From Pseudomonadota bacterium (GTDB lineage: Bacteria > Pseudomonadota > Alphaproteobacteria > Acetobacterales > Acetobacteraceae), in contig JAKBCB010000271.1 of assembly GCA_021808185.1 (NCBI GenBank), positions 1 to 5,638 on the forward strand: a DNA stretch of 5,638 bases, given 5' to 3'. Shown here one piece after another: positions 3,117 through 5,638 of the stretch (its first letter is position 1; every line of letters starts with the position of its first letter). The translations under genes were made by a program, and so were the position numbers. The notes beneath the pieces are model-generated. The model ran no database searches. It saw only the letters and a program-made list of their open reading frames with translations, and was not told the DNA's origin.

Positions 3117-5638
3117 ATGAATGACCTCCGCAGCCCCGGGACAAGCCCCCAGCCCCAGACCCCACACGGGTCCGCTGCCGCGACGGCGGTGCGTGGCGAG
3201 AGCCTGCGCGGACATATCGACGGCATCGACCCACAGGGCTTGCTGGAAGGCTGGGCGGTGGATGCGGCGGCGCCGCACCGGCCCGTCGAGGTCCGGGTGC
3301 TGGACGGCGAGCGGCTGCTGGCGATCGGGCCGGCGGACCGGATGCGGGCCGACGTCAAGGCGGCCGGCTTCGGCGACGGCTTCTGCGGATTCAGCCTCTC
3401 GCTGCCGGAGGACGTGTTCGACGGCAGACCGCACAGCATCCGGGTGGTGGCGCGCTCCTCCGCCACCGCGCCCAAGCTGCTGGGGACGCTGACAGAGCCA
3501 CTCGCGCCGATATCAGGCCAACATCGCGCCCGCGAGCGGGCCATCGCGCCCGGCCGCATGGCGCCGCCCGCCCCGGGCAAGACCCTACAGACGCTCCACC
3601 GAGGTTTCGTCGATGAATCGCTGACCGCGGCGCTTGCGCGCATCGACGAACTGGAACGCTCGCACCGCGCGATGGGCGTGCAGCGCGACGCCCTCCAGGC
3701 GCAACTACGCCTGCTCGGCGAACGGCTCAGCCAGGACCTGAACGCACTGGCCGGCTCGCCGCTGGCCGACGAGGCGCGCGGCTACCTCGGCAGCATCGTG
3801 CGCAGCATGAGCCTCACGCGGCGGCGCGACCTGTGGCTCGGCGAATTGTCCCGGCGCGGCCTGAGCGGCAATATTTTCGGCACCATGCCGCATGACGGTG
3901 CGCCCGGCCCGCTCTGCGTGCTGGTATGGGGCTCGGGCGGTATCGGCGATCTGCTGTATCTCGGTACTATCGTGCGCGAGTTGTTCCTGATGCTCGGCAA
4001 CTGCCAGATCTTCGTCCTGCACGAGAATCCGGCGGTGCACGAGGTGATGGCGGGCAACCCGTTCGTCGCCGGCACGCTGTTCCTCGAAGGGCCGAACCTG
4101 CCGGAGTTCGTGCACACCGTGCACATGCTCGATGTGTTCGATCTGGTGGCCGAGGTGCGCTACTGCGTCACGTACACCACGCCACCGCTGTCCCGCGCAC
4201 CGCGCGACTTCGTCAACACCGCCAGCTACCGTGCCGCCGAGTGGCAACGCTTCGTGCGGTACCAATGGCCGCACCTGAACAACGTCTTCGCCAACGAGGT
4301 CATGGCGCGTGGCCTGAACAAGCTCGGCCTCGTGGGCATGACGTCGTCGCTGCCGATCCAGGCCGACTCGGAGGTGGACTTTTTCATCCCGGACTGGTTC
4401 GCGGACATCGTGCCGGAGCTGAGCGGCATCGCCTTCGCCACGATCCATCACGGCTCGGACAAGAAGATGGCGGCCGCCGGCGGGGTGCAGACCAAGAACC
4501 TGCCCACCCAGGCATGGAACAAGATCGCTGCTGGCATCGCCGCCTCCGGACTGAAGGTGGTGCAGCTTGGCGAGGCGCACGAAACCCTGGTGGACGGAGT
4601 GGACATCGACCTGCGCGGCAAGACCTCGCTGATCGAGACCGCTTTCATGCTGAAAATGGCCTCGGTGCATGTCGATACCGAGGGCGGGTTGGTGCATCTC
4701 GCGCGCGCTATGAACACGCGCAGCGTCGTCGCCTTCGGCCCCACGCCAGTCGGTTTCTTCGGCTACCCGCAAAACGACAACATCGCGCCGCCCGTGTGCG
4801 GCAATTGCTGGTGGACCAGCAACCGCTGGGCCACGCAATGCCCGCGCGACCTGCCGGAACCGGAATGCATGTCCGCCCATTCCCCAGCCCTGCTGGCCGA
4901 GCGCGCGCTGCAACGCATCGCCCCCGCGCGGCGCATGGACGTGACGGCGGCACGCGCCTTGCCGGCGGCGGACGTGCTGGCGACCATCCGCGACACGATC
5001 GCGGCGGTCGCGACCAGAACCACGCGCGGCGCGGTGCTGCTGGCGCCGGGAGCGGATGCGCAACTGATCGCCGACCTCGCGCCGCTGGGCGAGACGCGGT
5101 TCTACGTGCCCGCCGAAAGCTTCGGCCATGCACACAGTGCCTTCGGCCATGCGCGGCTGGTGATGCCGTATGGCGGGGGCAGCCTGCCGTGCAACACCGG
5201 AGCGCTCGACTGGGCCGTGGCCATCGGCTGCGACCCGAACGCCAGCACCTTCGTGCCAACTGTGCTGGAACTGGTGCGCGCGCTGCGTCCGGACGCGCGA
5301 TTGCTCCTCGCGCTGCTGGCGGACACCGTTCCGAGCACCGAGGACCTCCGCTGGACCCTGGACCTCGCGCAGTCGCGCCAGATCGGCGGCAAATACGCGA
5401 TCACCTGGCCGAGCCACATTGACGGCGTCGGCGGGGCGGCGACGGTGCCCGCGGGCCACGGCATCCTGCTCGATCTGGCCGACCCGACGGCGATCGCATC
5501 GGGCAGGGTGGCCATGTCCGAGCAGGTCACTGCGGCCATCGCAAGCGCGGAGGCAAAAGCAGCGGCAGCCGCGACGGCTGCGGCAGAGACGCAGGCCGAG
5601 GCCATGGCACAGGCCGTGCTGGCGGCCTCCATGCCGCC
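3117..5638 (+). CDS. Large multidomain GT9/heptosyltransferase-like protein (partial, 840 residues)
   Basis: From ATG 3117 the frame is open to the right edge. A Pro/Ser-rich start (1-28) precedes a beta-rich module (31-124) with RGHIDGIDPQGLLEGWAVD, and a likely coiled coil (about 166-215). Then comes a GT9-like glycosyltransferase. LCVLVWGSGGIGDLLYL (266-282) is its nucleotide-sugar fold start, with D278 at the position of the catalytic Asp of WaaC. T459-K460 precedes LPTQAW, where WaaC has its phosphate-binding Lys. DLRGKTSLIE is the usual late motif, and DTEGGLVHLARAM (520-532) with FGPTP (540-544) closes the donor site. C561, C564, C575 and C584 form a CX2C-X10-C-X8-C cluster. Residues 590-800 are unrecognised, and 801-840 are an Ala-rich helix. 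It probably adds a sugar, perhaps heptose, to a protein or surface glycan in the cytoplasm; donor and acceptor are inferred. No signal peptide or membrane helix is seen. Confidence 0.75.
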   Translation, partial: MNDLRSPGTSPQPQTPHGSAAATAVRGESLRGHIDGIDPQGLLEGWAVDAAAPHRPVEVRVLDGERLLAIGPADRMRADVKAAGFGDGFCGFSLSLPEDVFDGRPHSIRVVARSSATAPKLLGTLTEPLAPISGQHRARERAIAPGRMAPPAPGKTLQTLHRGFVDESLTAALARIDELERSHRAMGVQRDALQAQLRLLGERLSQDLNALAGSPLADEARGYLGSIVRSMSLTRRRDLWLGELSRRGLSGNIFGTMPHDGAPGPLCVLVWGSGGIGDLLYLGTIVRELFLMLGNCQIFVLHENPAVHEVMAGNPFVAGTLFLEGPNLPEFVHTVHMLDVFDLVAEVRYCVTYTTPPLSRAPRDFVNTASYRAAEWQRFVRYQWPHLNNVFANEVMARGLNKLGLVGMTSSLPIQADSEVDFFIPDWFADIVPELSGIAFATIHHGSDKKMAAAGGVQTKNLPTQAWNKIAAGIAASGLKVVQLGEAHETLVDGVDIDLRGKTSLIETAFMLKMASVHVDTEGGLVHLARAMNTRSVVAFGPTPVGFFGYPQNDNIAPPVCGNCWWTSNRWATQCPRDLPEPECMSAHSPALLAERALQRIAPARRMDVTAARALPAADVLATIRDTIAAVATRTTRGAVLLAPGADAQLIADLAPLGETRFYVPAESFGHAHSAFGHARLVMPYGGGSLPCNTGALDWAVAIGCDPNASTFVPTVLELVRALRPDARLLLALLADTVPSTEDLRWTLDLAQSRQIGGKYAITWPSHIDGVGGAATVPAGHGILLDLADPTAIASGRVAMSEQVTAAIASAEAKAAAAATAAAETQAEAMAQAVLAASMP
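5120..5152 (+). repeat. 12-base direct repeat encoding a 7-residue repeat
   Basis: CTTCGGCCATGC occurs at 5120-5131 and again at 5141-5152, offset by 21 bases, so the copies are in frame. They encode SFGHAHSAFGHAR (668-680), two FGHA units one heptad apart, in the unrecognised domain of the glycosyltransferase. Identical bases at the codon third positions suggest a recent small duplication. Confidence 0.7.
5517..5638 (+). repeat. Ala/Glu-rich low-complexity coding stretch
   Basis: The last 40 codons (residues about 801-840) are dominated by Ala with regularly placed Glu, Gln and Lys and no Pro until the end (AIASAEAKAAAAATAAAETQ). This predicts a long single helix or coiled-coil segment linking to whatever follows beyond the window. 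The bias is in the protein, with GCx codons varied, so it is not a simple DNA repeat. Confidence 0.6.

Noticed and set aside
3121..3492. Alternative start ATG 3121 (the second ATG of ATGAATG)
   Set aside because: It is in another frame, ends at 3492 and is Arg-rich. The overlapping ATG at 3117 opens the long motif-bearing frame.
3926..5422. 498-codon plus-strand frame inside the glycosyltransferase
   Set aside because: The composition is Arg/Gly-rich nonsense; the frame starting at 3117 carries all the conserved motifs across the same region.
3705..5459. 584-codon open frame on the minus strand
   Set aside because: It mirrors the glycosyltransferase frame, which has clear GT9 motifs. The minus product is rich in Arg, His, Gln and Ala without a recognisable fold.

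Overview
The window looks like a chromosomal stretch from a high-GC (roughly two thirds G+C) Gram-negative alphaproteobacterium. The CysRS N-terminus, the HpnL-like membrane protein and the style of the large glycosyltransferase would fit Acetobacteraceae/Rhodospirillales. That placement rests on remembered family resemblance and is tentative. I see no tRNA, rRNA, CRISPR array or insertion sequence.

Layout, left to right. (1) Positions 1-181, minus strand: the first 60 codons of cysS (cysteinyl-tRNA synthetase), running off the left edge. (2) Positions 182-307: a divergent intergenic region with a perfect TTGACA box and a small dyad on the plus strand. (3) Positions 308-1535, plus strand: an 11-helix NRAMP-superfamily metal transporter broken by a frameshift at about 812-830. 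Its two halves lie in different frames, and its metal-binding motifs differ from the canonical ones. (4) Positions 1528-2520, plus: an HpnL-like flippase-fold membrane protein starting at TTG inside the end of the transporter, so the two probably form one transcription unit. (5) Positions 2521-2611: a short gap with a possible promoter and a very good ribosome binding site. (6) Positions 2612-3013, plus: a small MarR-family regulator. (7) Positions 3014-3116: an intergenic stretch with three successive hairpins, the first enclosing the MarR stop codon in its loop. (8) Positions 3117-5638, plus: the first 840 codons of a large multidomain protein open to the right edge. It has a small beta-rich N-terminal module, a coiled coil, a GT9/heptosyltransferase-like domain with a four-cysteine cluster, an unrecognised C-terminal domain and an Ala-rich helix.

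How the genes relate: cysS is housekeeping and transcribed away from the rest. The transporter and HpnL-like genes overlap and are likely co-translated. The MarR gene has its own ribosome binding site and probably its own promoter; its targets are unknown. The large glycosyltransferase is the most interesting gene. Its Cys cluster resembles the iron-finger of the TibC/Aah autotransporter heptosyltransferases, which suggests a protein- or surface-glycan-modifying enzyme rather than an ordinary LPS-core heptosyltransferase.
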